Source: Actinosynnema sp. ALI-1.44
GTDB taxonomy: Bacteria; Actinomycetota; Actinomycetes; Mycobacteriales; Pseudonocardiaceae
Direction: 5' to 3'
Assembly: GCF_001984155.1 (NCBI RefSeq)
Contig: NZ_MTQO01000031.1
Span: 62,001-126,000 of the forward strand
Length of the DNA stretch: 64,000 nt
Shown: one piece after another, positions 9,101-16,770 of the stretch
How the letters are laid out: the number at the start of each line of letters is the position of its first letter
Numbering within the stretch: the first letter of the stretch is position 1
Position numbers and translations under genes: made by a program
The notes under the pieces: generated by a model
The model's database searches: none
The model's input: only the letters and a program-made list of their open reading frames with translations
What the model was told of the DNA's origin: nothing

Positions 9101-9549
9101 TGGACCGGCGGGTGGAAGTCGAAGATCGCCCCGGCCAGTCCTTCGAACCACGTCCAGTCGCGTTCGCTCGCGGTGGCGGCGTGGACACCGGTGAAGCCGC
9201 CGCCCGCGCGGATGTAGCGCTGGAAAGCGGCGCGCTGGTCGGCGTTGAGCAGGTCGCCGGACTGCGGCGTCGAGTTGGTGTTGTTGAAGATGACGGTGGC
9301 GTACTTGGCGAGGTTGGTGTCGGTGAAGGCGGCCGAGTCCTCGGTCGCCTCCACCGCGAAGTTGTTCTCCGCACCGAGTTTCCTGATCGCCGCGACGCCC
9401 GCGGCGATCGAGTCGTGCCGGACGTTGGTCGTCTTGGAGAAGACCAGGACCGAGAACCGCGGCTCAGCCGCGGCCGCGGGCAGCCCGAAGGCGCCTGCCA
9501 GCAGCAGGACAGCACAGATCAACGCCCGTAGGCGTGCGGCGGGTTTCAT
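6103..9549 (-). CDS. Secreted ThuA domain + PQQ-type sugar dehydrogenase + PKD/carbohydrate-binding multidomain protein
   Basis: The 1148-residue protein starts with a Sec signal peptide (about 1-27). It then has a ThuA-like domain (about 29-255; note FTGVHAATASE and a HPST segment), a glucose/sorbosone dehydrogenase-type beta-propeller (about 265-700; FELAVAPDRRVFF, SHMGGSIQLDKHGNLYVATG, GMRNPFRITLDP), a PKD domain (about 740-815, YFWDFDGNGTID), an Ig-like stretch, a CBM6-like beta domain (about 915-1055) and a final PKD domain (YSWDFGDNTAV). Such proteins oxidise sugars or polyol side chains outside the cell; the cofactor is inferred from the family. The ATG follows AAGGA that overlaps the stop of the upstream gene 8 bp away, giving a three-gene operon with it and the TIM-barrel gene. 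Confidence 0.86.
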   Translation of the reverse strand: MKPAARLRALICAVLLLAGAFGLPAAAAEPRFSVLVFSKTTNVRHDSIAAGVAAIRKLGAENNFAVEATEDSAAFTDTNLAKYATVIFNNTNSTPQSGDLLNADQRAAFQRYIRAGGGFTGVHAATASERDWTWFEGLAGAIFDFHPPVQPGRVKVLDHTHPSTKHLPDLWELEGEEWYNWKVNPTGKVHTLAQVKLRDGITGLNQGVDHPISWCQNYDGGRSWYTTIGHGIPRFADPVYLKHLLGGIEWAAGAEPGDCSATKDTMFQKVPLVTEGLADPFELAVAPDRRVFFIQRTGALKILDQRTLKIATALDFAYTPQMTSQSDGLLGIALDNDFARNNWVYLLYSDKVEKRQNVSRFTVVGDKVDMASEKRLLEIPTFRDEFRANSHMGGSIQLDKHGNLYVATGDNTDPFNSDGYTPIDERPGRRALDAQATAGNTNDFRGKILRITPQPNGTYTIPPGNLFAPGTAKTRPEIYVMGMRNPFRITLDPITDTLMVADYGPDARSANPHRGPEGTVEFSRITKASNQGWPYCVGNNIPFNDYNFATGTSGPKFDCGKLVNDSPNNSGLRDLPAADPATIWYAYSASAEFPELGTGGGGPMSGPVYQYNASNALVTKFPEYFDGKWFGYELTRGYFKAISFQRTDQAFANPRFPAVQAGDLQSINKALPTMSWIQPFSAHFGPDGSMYVIDFGSGSGTGRGGTNDGSGIHRIDYVANGRRPTAKLKTDVDSGRYPLTVKFSSAGSAGGDGEPIDYFWDFDGNGTIDSTEPNPTHTYANPGQYDARLSVKSRRNGLDGIAATVITAGNTRPEVTVVSPVNGGAFDWGDTIPFEVRVTDREDGRIDCTKVVVQSQLGHDSHLHPMDNVTGCRGEIKTDQGSSHGPGQNLYVAVAAQYTDGGGPRGVPPLTGSAHLVLEPKRKEAEHHEGFGGAQGGPAVINNANASAGKRLGEIEHGDWVAYDPVNLTRIDSVTVGAASGGLGGTIEFRADSPTGQLLGSVTIPNTGDYNNLISPTVPLKNPGRTVKLYAVFTNPAWTPTSPDLLSLDWLQFNGEGMAKPGTATGIVITPSVRSGPAPLNVSLTSAVNPPAGRTVTGYSWDFGDNTAVGSGPSVTHQYARKGVYTARLTTTDNTGAHSSNTVLITVN

Positions 9550-9557
9550 GGCTGTCC

Positions 9558-10514
9558 TTACAGGTCCGCAGGCCCTGTGGCGTGCGCGGCGGCCTTGGCC
9601 GCACCACGACGGCCATCGACGTCGGCTGACCGCTCGTGCGTCGCTGCCGCGCCACGGCTGGCTGTCTCCGGTGCGAGGTCCTCGAACTGGCCGGACACCG
9701 TGCCACGGACGCGGTTGTTGGAACCCGTCGGCGCCGGGTCGTTGTCCGCGCCGGACAAGTTGCCCCGGACGATGTTGTTGCTGACGTGCACATCAGCCTT
9801 GTTGCCGGACACTGTCAGGTCGCCCGCCCAGTAACTGGCCTGCTCACAGCCGACGACCGGGCCGTTCGCGCCGATCTGCAACGCCTTCGAGTTGCCGGTG
9901 TAGGAGGCGTTGCCGTAGAACTCGCTGGCACAGGCGACCGCGCCGAGCTTGGCGCCGGTGACCGTGATGTCCTTGGCGACGACCGAGTTCACCAGGTCCA
10001 CGTAGGCCACGTTGGTCCCGGTGACGTTGCCGTTGAAGCTCACGGCCTCCGCGTAGACCTCCCCCACGCCTGCGGTGAAGTCACCGTCCACAGTGGCGCC
10101 GTTGAGATACGCGTAGGTGCCGCGGTCGGGGAACTTGTCGGACGACACCTTCACGGCGCCGACCTTGGTGCCCCCGGCGAGGTAGAACCCGAAGCCGTCG
10201 GTGGACGTCAGCGATCCCTTGAGCGTGGTTCCCTGTGCGTCCAGGAAACCGTCATCCAGGACGGTGACGTTGCCGTTGAACGTGCCCCCGGTGACGACCA
10301 GGCTCGCGCCCGCCTCTACGGTCACGGTCCCGGTCACAGTGACATCGGTTAACACGCAGGACTTGGTCGCGCCCACTCTCAGATCACCCGGAACGCTCAC
10401 CGCCCCGGCCTCCCCTTCGCAGTAAGTCGTCAAACCCGCGCTAGCAGGCAGCGCGACGGCGAACGAAGCCGAAGCCACGATGGCCGCGACAGCCCACACG
10501 GAACGAACCTTCAT
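9558..10514 (-). CDS. Secreted beta-rich repeat protein of unknown function
   Basis: The 318-residue product has a Sec signal peptide cleaved near ALPASAG. It is followed by many short repeats of the type V-x-V-T-x-G-T-F-x-G-N-V-T-V, which suggest a right-handed beta-helix or stacked beta-solenoid like the polymer-forming and parallel-beta-helix cell-surface proteins. Cysteines are few and well separated. The last 45 or so residues are low-complexity (Ala/Arg/Asp) and probably disordered. Its ATG has a strong GGAGG. The next gene starts 8 bp downstream, so it is probably co-expressed with the ThuA/dehydrogenase protein. No enzymatic motif was found. Confidence 0.7.
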   Translation of the reverse strand: MKVRSVWAVAAIVASASFAVALPASAGLTTYCEGEAGAVSVPGDLRVGATKSCVLTDVTVTGTVTVEAGASLVVTGGTFNGNVTVLDDGFLDAQGTTLKGSLTSTDGFGFYLAGGTKVGAVKVSSDKFPDRGTYAYLNGATVDGDFTAGVGEVYAEAVSFNGNVTGTNVAYVDLVNSVVAKDITVTGAKLGAVACASEFYGNASYTGNSKALQIGANGPVVGCEQASYWAGDLTVSGNKADVHVSNNIVRGNLSGADNDPAPTGSNNRVRGTVSGQFEDLAPETASRGAAATHERSADVDGRRGAAKAAAHATGPADL

Positions 10515-10550
10515 TGGTCCTCCAGGTGCGTAAAAGCTCAGTCGACTCGA

Positions 10551-11369
10551 TCAATCAGCACTGGTGGCGGCGCCCAGCAGATCGCGAATCCGGCCGGTCG
10601 CTCGCGCGAACCCGGGCTCGGACATGGTCTTGCCGTAGTCGCGCTCGAGCGGCAGGTCGACGGCGATCAGCTCGTCGATGGTGCCCGGACGCGCCGACAT
10701 GACCACCACCCGGTCCGCGAGGTAGACGGCCTCGGGAATCGAGTGGGTGACAAGGAGGATGGTCGTGCCTGTCTCACGCCAGATCCGGCGCAGTTCGATG
10801 TTCATGTGCTCGCGGGTGAGCGCGTCCAACGCACCGAACGGCTCGTCCATCAACAACACCGGCGGCCGGTGCAGCAACGCCCGGCACAGTGCCACACGCT
10901 GTTGCATACCACCGGAAAGTTCATGGGGATACGCGTCCTCGAAGCCGGTCAGGCCGGTCATCGCGATCAGCTCGTCGGCACGTTCCCGCGCCACGGCCGA
11001 TGGCATCCCCCGCATCTCGGCCTGCAGCAGGATGTTCTTGCGCGCGGAACGCCATTCGAGCAACGCGGCGCGCTGGAAGACGTAGCCGATGTCCCGCCGT
11101 GGCCCGTCGACCTTCTCGCCGAGCAGCGTGACCTGACCCTTCGACGGCTTCATCAGGCCGGACACCAGCTTGAGCAGAGTGGACTTGCCACAGCCGGACG
11201 GGCCGACGATGGCGACGAACTCGCCCGCGGCCACGCTCAGCGAGACGTCGTGCAGTGCGGTGACGTCCTTGCGCCTGGTGCGGAAGCGGACCGCCACGTC
11301 CTCGATCTCGACGCTGGTGTCCATGTGGGCCGGTGCCTCGGTTGCCGGGCTGCTGGCGGGCATCCTCAT
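10551..11369 (-). CDS. ABC transporter ATPase, nitrate/sulfonate/pyrimidine (NMT1-type) family
   Basis: The 272-residue ATPase has Walker A GPSGCGKST, the Q-loop, signature LSGGMQQR, Walker B VLLMDEPFGALD and the switch histidine in VTHSIPEA. The GALD and TREHM segments match the SsuB/TauB/NrtD/ThiZ group. The ATG at 11369 overlaps the TGA of the upstream binding-protein gene (ATGA), so translation is coupled; another ATG lies six bases on. Gene order is permease, binding protein, ATPase. It is probably controlled by the LacI-type operators upstream of the permease. Confidence 0.92.
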   Translation of the reverse strand: MRMPASSPATEAPAHMDTSVEIEDVAVRFRTRRKDVTALHDVSLSVAAGEFVAIVGPSGCGKSTLLKLVSGLMKPSKGQVTLLGEKVDGPRRDIGYVFQRAALLEWRSARKNILLQAEMRGMPSAVARERADELIAMTGLTGFEDAYPHELSGGMQQRVALCRALLHRPPVLLMDEPFGALDALTREHMNIELRRIWRETGTTILLVTHSIPEAVYLADRVVVMSARPGTIDELIAVDLPLERDYGKTMSEPGFARATGRIRDLLGAATSAD

Positions 11370-12388
11370 CCCTTCGGGGCGAAGCTGACGTCCCAGTACG
11401 CCGAGGGCTCCTGGGCCTTGGTGATCACGCCCGCCTCGGCGAAGACCTTGATCGTCCTGCGCCAGTCGGCCTCGTCGTTCACCCCTGGCGCCTTGCCCGT
11501 GGTCGTTTCCGTGTGGAGCAACTTGGTGGTCTCGCCGAACTGCTCCGCGAGTACCGTCTCGGACGGCAACTGCTGTGAAGCGCCCTTCATCGACTGCACG
11601 GCGGCGCTCGCGTTGGCCTGCGCGGCGGTCCACGACTCGCTCGTCGCCGCGACCATCCGCGTGACCAGGTCCTTCTTCTCGGACAGGTTCTTCTGCGAGG
11701 TGAGCAGGCCGTTGGCGAAGAAGTTCAGCCCGTGGTCGGCGAACTTCAGGTACGAGACCTTCTTGCGGCCCTTTTCCTGGATGGTCGGGCCCTGGTCGGT
11801 GGCGAAGCCGAGCAACGCGTCCGTCTGGCCGGACAGCACGGCGGCCATCTTGCCCGCGGCGTCCAGGTTCTGCAGCTTCACGTCCGAGTCGGCCAGCCCG
11901 TTGACCTTGAGGAACGCCGGGAAGGTCTTGCTCAGCGCGTCACCGGCGGTGCTCGCGATGGTCTTGCCCTTCAGGCCCGTCGGCGACGTGATGTTCTTGT
12001 CGCTGAAGAACTGCACCGCCGACGGTGTGGTCTGCAGGAACACGCCGACACTCTTGACCTGCATGCCCTGTCCGACACCGGCCAGCAGGGCGGGCGTGTC
12101 GGCCCAGCCGAAGTCGGTCTGGCCGGCCGCGGTGGCCTGGATGGTCTTCTGCGAGCCCTGGCCCGCCTGGATGGTCAGGTCGATCCCGTGCTTCTCGAAG
12201 ATCTTCTGCGCCTTGCCGTAGTAGAACGGCGCGTGCTCGCCGTACGGGTACCAGTTCAGCATGAGGGTGGCTTTGTCGAGCTGCTTGCCCTCGGCGTTGG
12301 TGGACTTCTGCTGCTCCGAACCGCCACAGGCGGCTGCCAGAGCGAGCACGGGCACTAAGGCGGCGGTGAGCAGGGTACGCAACCTCAT
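11366..12388 (-). CDS. ABC transporter substrate-binding lipoprotein, NMT1/THI5-like
   Basis: A lipobox signal (LALAAACGGS) anchors the protein to the membrane. The body carries the NMT1/ThiY pattern: LMLNWYPYGEHAPFYYGK, KHGIDLTIQ, the DFGWAD loop and the LKGKTIAST segment. This family binds thiamine-pyrimidine precursors, alkylsulfonates, nitrate or other small anions and heterocycles. The LacI regulator and enolase-superfamily gene across the promoter suggest an organic or sugar acid here, but that is inference. The start has GGGGAG 5 nt upstream. The gene is the middle one of the three-gene transporter operon. Confidence 0.9.
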   Translation of the reverse strand: MRLRTLLTAALVPVLALAAACGGSEQQKSTNAEGKQLDKATLMLNWYPYGEHAPFYYGKAQKIFEKHGIDLTIQAGQGSQKTIQATAAGQTDFGWADTPALLAGVGQGMQVKSVGVFLQTTPSAVQFFSDKNITSPTGLKGKTIASTAGDALSKTFPAFLKVNGLADSDVKLQNLDAAGKMAAVLSGQTDALLGFATDQGPTIQEKGRKKVSYLKFADHGLNFFANGLLTSQKNLSEKKDLVTRMVAATSESWTAAQANASAAVQSMKGASQQLPSETVLAEQFGETTKLLHTETTTGKAPGVNDEADWRRTIKVFAEAGVITKAQEPSAYWDVSFAPKG

Positions 12389-12402
12389 CGAAACTCCCCT
12401 TG

Positions 12403-13257
12403 TCACATGCTGGTGGTGGCGGCGTCGACGCGCCTGCTGGCGTGCCACGGGAGCACGAAGTACTCGAGCAGTTCGACGAGCGCGAACAGCACGATGCCGA
12501 GCAGCGAGATGACCACGAGCCCGGCGAACAGCACCGGCGTGTCGAAGTTCCCGTTCGCCTGCTGGATCACGTAACCGAGGCCCTCGTTCGCGCCGACGAA
12601 CTCGCCGACGACCGCACCGGTGACCGCGAGCGTCACGCCGATCTTCAAGCCGGAGAACAGGTGCGGCAGCGACGCGGGCATCCTGATCTTGTAGAACGTC
12701 TTCAGCGGACCCGCGCCCATGGTCGCCGACAGCTGCAGCATCTCGGGGTCGATCGACTTCAGCCCGGTGACCATCGAGATCACCACGGGGAAGAACGCCA
12801 TCAGCAGCGCGACGAGGATCTTGGGCTCGATGCCGAAACCGAGCCACACCACGAACAGCGGCGCCACCGCGATCTTCGGGATCACCTGCGCGAACAGCAG
12901 CAGCGGATACAGCGTGCGCTCGATCGTCGGCGAGTACACCATCATCACCGCGGCCAGCACGCCGACGACGATCGCGAGCACGAACCCGGCGAGCGTCTCC
13001 CACAACGTGACGAGTGTGTTCTGCCAGAAGTAGTCGAACTTGTCCCCGATGACCGCGAACGTGTCGCCCGGCGAGGCGACCAGGTACGGCTGGACCAGCC
13101 CGGTCGCGGTGATCACCCACCAGCCGGCGAACAGCAACGCCAGCAACGCGGCCGGGCGCCACGCGCGCCCCAGGACGCGAAGCGCCTGCTCGGCCACGCC
13201 CGGCCGGGCGCGCTCGGCCACCCCGACCGGCGCCTCCCGCGCGCTCTGTACCGCCAT
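12403..13257 (-). CDS. ABC transporter permease, NMT1-type (BPD inner-membrane component)
   Basis: The 284-residue protein has about six membrane segments. Its permease coupling loop sits near EMLQLSATMGAGPLKTFYKIRMPASLPHLFSGLKIG, a typical EAA-type helix (quoted here only as the region around residues 190-225). The ATG at 13257 follows GGGAGG and is preferred over an upstream start at 13308, which would lie in the operator region. It is the first gene of the transporter operon and is transcribed divergently from the LacI regulator. Confidence 0.9.
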   Translation of the reverse strand: MAVQSAREAPVGVAERARPGVAEQALRVLGRAWRPAALLALLFAGWWVITATGLVQPYLVASPGDTFAVIGDKFDYFWQNTLVTLWETLAGFVLAIVVGVLAAVMMVYSPTIERTLYPLLLFAQVIPKIAVAPLFVVWLGFGIEPKILVALLMAFFPVVISMVTGLKSIDPEMLQLSATMGAGPLKTFYKIRMPASLPHLFSGLKIGVTLAVTGAVVGEFVGANEGLGYVIQQANGNFDTPVLFAGLVVISLLGIVLFALVELLEYFVLPWHASRRVDAATTSM

Positions 13258-13292
13258 GCCTCGCCGCCTCCCGTCGCGGAACCCGCAAGATT

Positions 13293-13361
13293 GAAAGCGC
13301 TTACCCACAGCTAAAACCGCATGTCCGGCAGTTGCAGAAAGCGCTTTCAGAAAGCGCTTTC
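13293..13361. promoter_or_regulatory. Three LacI-family operators between the transporter operon and its regulator
   Basis: Two perfect palindromes GAAAGCGCTTTC occupy 13337-13348 and 13350-13361 (centres 13 bp apart). A third near-palindrome, GAAAGCGCTTAC, lies at 13293-13304, centred about 44 bp from the nearer one. The central CG with flanking AAGCGCTT is the classic LacI/GalR-family operator. The layout fits control of both divergent promoters, possibly with looping, by the adjacent LacI protein. Confidence 0.88.
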
Positions 13362-13411
13362 TGCGCTAGAGTAGACACGCCCGGCTCGGTGGGTCAAGAA
13401 GTGGAGACTCG

Positions 13412-14446
13412 ATGCCCGAACGGACGCACGTGACACTGCAGGACGTCGCCCGTGCCGCCGCAGTGTCCCCCGCGACCGCGTCCCGGGTGCTCAACGGCAG
13501 CGCGAACGTCCGTGCCGATCTCCGCGTTCGTGTGCAGGACGCGGCCGGAAGGCTCGCGTACGCGCCGAACGCGCACGCCCAGGCACTCGCCGGGGCGTCG
13601 CGGCGGACCGTCGGCGTGATCTGCCACGACGTCAGCGACCCGTACTTCGCCGTGATCGCAAGGGGAATCATGCGGGTGGCCGGGGACAACGGGCTGCTTG
13701 TCATGTTGGCGAGCACTTTCCGTGACGCCGATCGGGAGGTCGCGTACGTCTCGATGCTACGGGCCCAGCGCGCCCCGGCGATTCTGCTGATCGGTTCCGG
13801 TTTCGAGGACAAGGCGTGGGAACGCGCGCTGGCCGCGGAACTGGACCCGTACCTGCGGGGCGGCGGGCGGGTGGCGGTGGTGTCCCGGCACCGCAGCCTG
13901 CGTGTGGACAGTGTGCTGCCGGAGAACCGTTCGGGGGCGGCCGCTTTGGCGAAGGCGTTACTGGGAATGGGGCATCGGCGGTTCGCCGTTCTGGCCGGTC
14001 CGCGCGCGCTGACCACTGTGGCCGACCGGATCGCGGGCTTCCGCGACGCGCTGACCGGTGCCGGTGTTCACATGTCTGAAAAGGACATTGTCGAGTGCGG
14101 CTTCACCCGTGACGGCGGGTACGAGGGCATGATCAGGCTGATCGCCGGAGGGCTACGCGCGACCTGCGTGTTCGCGGTGACCGACGTGATGGCGATCGGC
14201 GCGTTGACCGCGTTGCGTGACAACGGCTTGTCGGTGCCAGGTGATGTCTCCGTCGCGGGGTTCGACGACATTCCCATCGTCCGGGACCTGACGCCACCGT
14301 TGACCACGGTGGCGTTGCCTTTGGAGCAGTTGGGGGAACGGGCGATGGAGCTGGCACTGCGGGAGAACGCGGGACGGCGCAGCCGCATCGTGCGGCTGGC
14401 GGGCGAAGTGGTGATCCGGGAGAGCACGGGAAGGGTGCGGCCATGA
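13412..14446 (+). CDS. LacI/GalR family transcriptional regulator
   Basis: The 344-residue protein begins with the LacI HTH and hinge (VTLQDVARAAAVSPATASRVLNG), followed by a periplasmic-binding-protein-like effector domain (GVICHDVSDPYFAVIARG to the conserved VAGFDDIPI segment). The hinge and HTH match the CG-centred operators just upstream, so it is very probably autoregulatory and controls the divergent transporter operon. Its stop overlaps the ATG of the enolase-superfamily gene (ATGA). The effector is unknown, presumably the transported substrate or a breakdown product. Confidence 0.93.
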   Translation: MPERTHVTLQDVARAAAVSPATASRVLNGSANVRADLRVRVQDAAGRLAYAPNAHAQALAGASRRTVGVICHDVSDPYFAVIARGIMRVAGDNGLLVMLASTFRDADREVAYVSMLRAQRAPAILLIGSGFEDKAWERALAAELDPYLRGGGRVAVVSRHRSLRVDSVLPENRSGAAALAKALLGMGHRRFAVLAGPRALTTVADRIAGFRDALTGAGVHMSEKDIVECGFTRDGGYEGMIRLIAGGLRATCVFAVTDVMAIGALTALRDNGLSVPGDVSVAGFDDIPIVRDLTPPLTTVALPLEQLGERAMELALRENAGRRSRIVRLAGEVVIRESTGRVRP

Positions 14447-15570
14447 CTGTGGCGGGACTGACCATCGACCGCGTCGAGACGTTCGCGGTGCCGTTGCCGA
14501 CCCTGCGGCCGTTCGGCGTGTCCGGCGGGTCCATCGCCGTGATGGGCAAACCGAGCGTGCGGATCCTGGTCAAGGTCAGCGCCGGTGAGTTCGCCGGGTG
14601 GGGCGAGGCGACACCGATCCCGGCGTGGACGTACGAGACGTGCGAGTCGATCGTGAGCACGATCGACGGTTACCTGGCGCCCGCGATCACCGGACGTCCG
14701 GCGTGGGATCTGGACGGGGTGGCCGCGGTGTTCGACTGGGCGATCAACCGCGGGTTCAGCATCGGGTCGCCCTTGGCGAAGTCCGCCGTCGACGTGGCGC
14801 TGCACGACCTGGTCGGCCGCGCGCTCGGGGTGTCGATCGGGCAGCTGTGGGGACAACGCCGCGCCGAGGCGATCCAGCTCGGCTGGGTCGTGTCCGGCCA
14901 GGGGCCCGCCGAGGTGGCCGCCGCCGTGGCCGAGGGGCAGGACCTGGGTTACCAGGCGTTCAAGGTGAAGATCGGACTGGGTCCGTCGGACATGCGGATC
15001 GTCGAGGCCGTCCGCGCGGCCGCGCCCGACGCGCCGTTGTGGGTCGACGCGAACCAGGCGTACTCCGTCGCGGAAGCTGTCCGGATCTCCCGTGAGCTGG
15101 CGTCGTTCGGGGTGACGGCGTTCGAGCAACCGTTGCCCGCCAACGACATCGCCGGGCTCCAGCGGCTGCGCGACCTGTCGGCGGTGCCCGTGGCGCTGGA
15201 CGAGAGCCTGCGGCACCCGACCGACATGGCCACGTTCGTCCGGCTCGGCGCGGTGGACATCGCGATCGCCAAGGTCCAGCGCAGCGGCGGGTTGTTGCTG
15301 TCGCGCAGGCTGCTGCAACTGGCCGAGGACAGCGGGCTGCGGCTGATGGGGTCGGGTCTGACCGACTCGGACATCGGCCTGGCCGCGTCGCTGCACCTGT
15401 TCGCCGCGTTCGGCATCACCTCACCGGTGGACCTCAACGGCCGCCAGTTCGTCGACTCGGTGTACGTCGGTGACACCGTGAAGGTCGTCGACGGCATGGC
15501 GTCCGTGCCGACGGGGCCGGGGCTGGGGATCGAGGTGGACGAGGAGAAGGTCAGGCGACTGGCCCTGTGA
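14443..15570 (+). CDS. Enolase-superfamily enzyme, muconate cycloisomerase/dipeptide epimerase subgroup
   Basis: The 375-residue protein carries the subgroup's catalytic residues: FKVKIG (KxK), WVDANQ, FEQPLP, ALDESL and IAIAKVQRSGG (the opposing lysine). Substrate-binding loop residues vary widely in this subgroup, so cycloisomerisation, racemisation, epimerisation or dehydration are all possible. Translation is coupled to the LacI regulator by a 4-bp overlap, so the enzyme probably acts on what the divergent ABC transporter imports. Its 3' end overlaps the convergent small membrane-protein gene by 20 bp. Confidence 0.85.
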   Translation: MTVAGLTIDRVETFAVPLPTLRPFGVSGGSIAVMGKPSVRILVKVSAGEFAGWGEATPIPAWTYETCESIVSTIDGYLAPAITGRPAWDLDGVAAVFDWAINRGFSIGSPLAKSAVDVALHDLVGRALGVSIGQLWGQRRAEAIQLGWVVSGQGPAEVAAAVAEGQDLGYQAFKVKIGLGPSDMRIVEAVRAAAPDAPLWVDANQAYSVAEAVRISRELASFGVTAFEQPLPANDIAGLQRLRDLSAVPVALDESLRHPTDMATFVRLGAVDIAIAKVQRSGGLLLSRRLLQLAEDSGLRLMGSGLTDSDIGLAASLHLFAAFGITSPVDLNGRQFVDSVYVGDTVKVVDGMASVPTGPGLGIEVDEEKVRRLAL

Positions 15571-15916
15571 CCTTCGGTGAGTCCGTCCGCGGGGCCTCTT
15601 CGGCGTCCCACGCCCGGAAGCCCGCGAGTTCGGCGTCCGCGACGGAGATGAACTCCAGCCCGCCGCGAACGCTGCCGTAGTGCGGCGAATCCGGTGTGTG
15701 GTAGCGCATCGACTTCTTCGACGCCCTGACCACCACCGGTTCCGGTGCGTCGCCGTCGATGTCGTCGTCGGCGTCGTCGTCGGGTTCGCCGACCGCTTCG
15801 GCCCCGGCCGTGGGGGCCGGTGCGGCCAGTCGGCCGCGCAGCGCCAGGAACGTGATTCCGGCACCGGCCAGGAACGAGACCAGGCACAGCAGGTAGACCT
15901 GCCCGGCAAGCCACAT
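15551..15916 (-). CDS. Small membrane-anchored protein of unknown function
   Basis: The 121-residue protein has one N-terminal transmembrane segment (about residues 2-28, WLAGQVYLLCLVSFLAGAG), an acidic linker rich in Asp and a C-terminal segment with SMRYHTPDSPHYG and FISVADAELAGFRAWD. The last part resembles short domains seen in many uncharacterised actinobacterial membrane proteins. The ATG at 15916 is chosen; a TTG at 15919 precedes it. Before the TnpB insertion next door, this gene probably followed the BON-domain gene with a TGATG overlap. Confidence 0.65.
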   Translation of the reverse strand: MWLAGQVYLLCLVSFLAGAGITFLALRGRLAAPAPTAGAEAVGEPDDDADDDIDGDAPEPVVVRASKKSMRYHTPDSPHYGSVRGGLEFISVADAELAGFRAWDAEEAPRTDSPKVTGPVA

Positions 15917-15940
15917 CAAGGTTTGTTCACCTGAACTTTC

Positions 15941-16770
15941 GAAGGAAGGCCCGGCCTGAGGCCAGGGAGGAATTCGGACTCTGTCAGGAGCGGCCCGGCG
16001 CAGCTCGGTCAGTCCGAGCGTGCGCAGACAAACCGACCCATCGCGGCCTTACGGAGATCCCGGTTCGCGTTCGTGTAACGTTGGTGTTGTGAGGGTGGCG
16101 CATCGGTGCCGGGCTTGCCCGAATGCCGAGCAGGTGGCGGTGTTGAACCGCACATTCGGATGTGTGCGCCTGGTACGGAACAGAACCCTCGCCGAACGCC
16201 ACCGCGCGTGAATCGAACAACCGACGCAAGGCCAAAACCAAAGTCGCTCGCGCACACCGCAAGGTTCGCACCGCCCGCCAGGACTTCCTGCACCGCACCA
16301 GCACCCGTCTCGTCCGCGATTACGACCTGATCGCGATCGAAGACCTCATGGTCAAGAACATGGTCCGCAACCGCCGATTGGCGCGAGTGATCTCCGACGC
16401 GAGTTGGGGTGAGTTCCGCCGCCAGCTCGAATACGAAGCCGAACGTGCGGGGCGCACACTCGTCGTGGTCGACCGTTGGTACCCCTCCAGCAAGACCTGC
16501 TCCGAGTGCGGGCACCGGCTCGCTGAACTCACCCTCTCGGTCCGGCACTGGACGTGCCCGGCCTGCCGCACCCACCACGACCGGGACATCAACGCGGCCA
16601 AGAACATCCTTGCGGCTGGTCGAGCCGTAGCCCGAAGTCACACTTCGGGTGAGGCCTGTGGAGCCGGTGTCAGACGACAAGGACTTGTCCTTTCGCAGTC
16701 GGCGACGAAACAGGAACCCCACCCCGCGAGGGGTGGAATCCACTCCCTTTAGGGAGGGGAGGGAAGTCAA
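15941..16770 (+). mobile_element. Decayed IS200/IS605-type element carrying a tnpB remnant
   Basis: A left-end hairpin (CC-C-GGCC-TGA-GGCC-A-GG type, 15950-15967), a tnpB remnant and two right-end hairpins (16719-16736 and 16743-16756) lead to a terminal TCAA at 16767-16770. This is the layout of tnpA-less IS605-group units. The left boundary is uncertain by a few bases. The right end supplies the stop codon of the neighbouring BON-domain gene, so the element sits inside that gene's original 3' end. Confidence 0.75.
16089..16752 (+). pseudogene. tnpB: tnpB pseudogene (RNA-guided nuclease remnant)
   Basis: The first 40 codons from GTG 16089 encode a recognisable TnpB N-terminus (VAVLNRTFGCVRLVRN) that ends in a premature TGA at 16211. 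The frame then shifts, and from about 16206 the C-terminal third continues: the RuvC-II glutamate (AIEDLMVKNM), the zinc-finger pairs (CSECGH and CPACRT) and the RuvC-III aspartate (HDRDINAAKNI). The central wedge/REC and RuvC-I region is missing, a deletion of roughly 200 residues compared with the intact copy at 21-22.5 kb. The product cannot be an active nuclease. Confidence 0.9.

Noticed and set aside
6559-9531. Plus-strand open frame of about 990 codons opposite the ThuA/dehydrogenase gene
   Set aside because: It is the GC-rich antisense shadow of a strongly supported multidomain protein; its translation is Arg/Val/Gly-rich with no recognisable domain.
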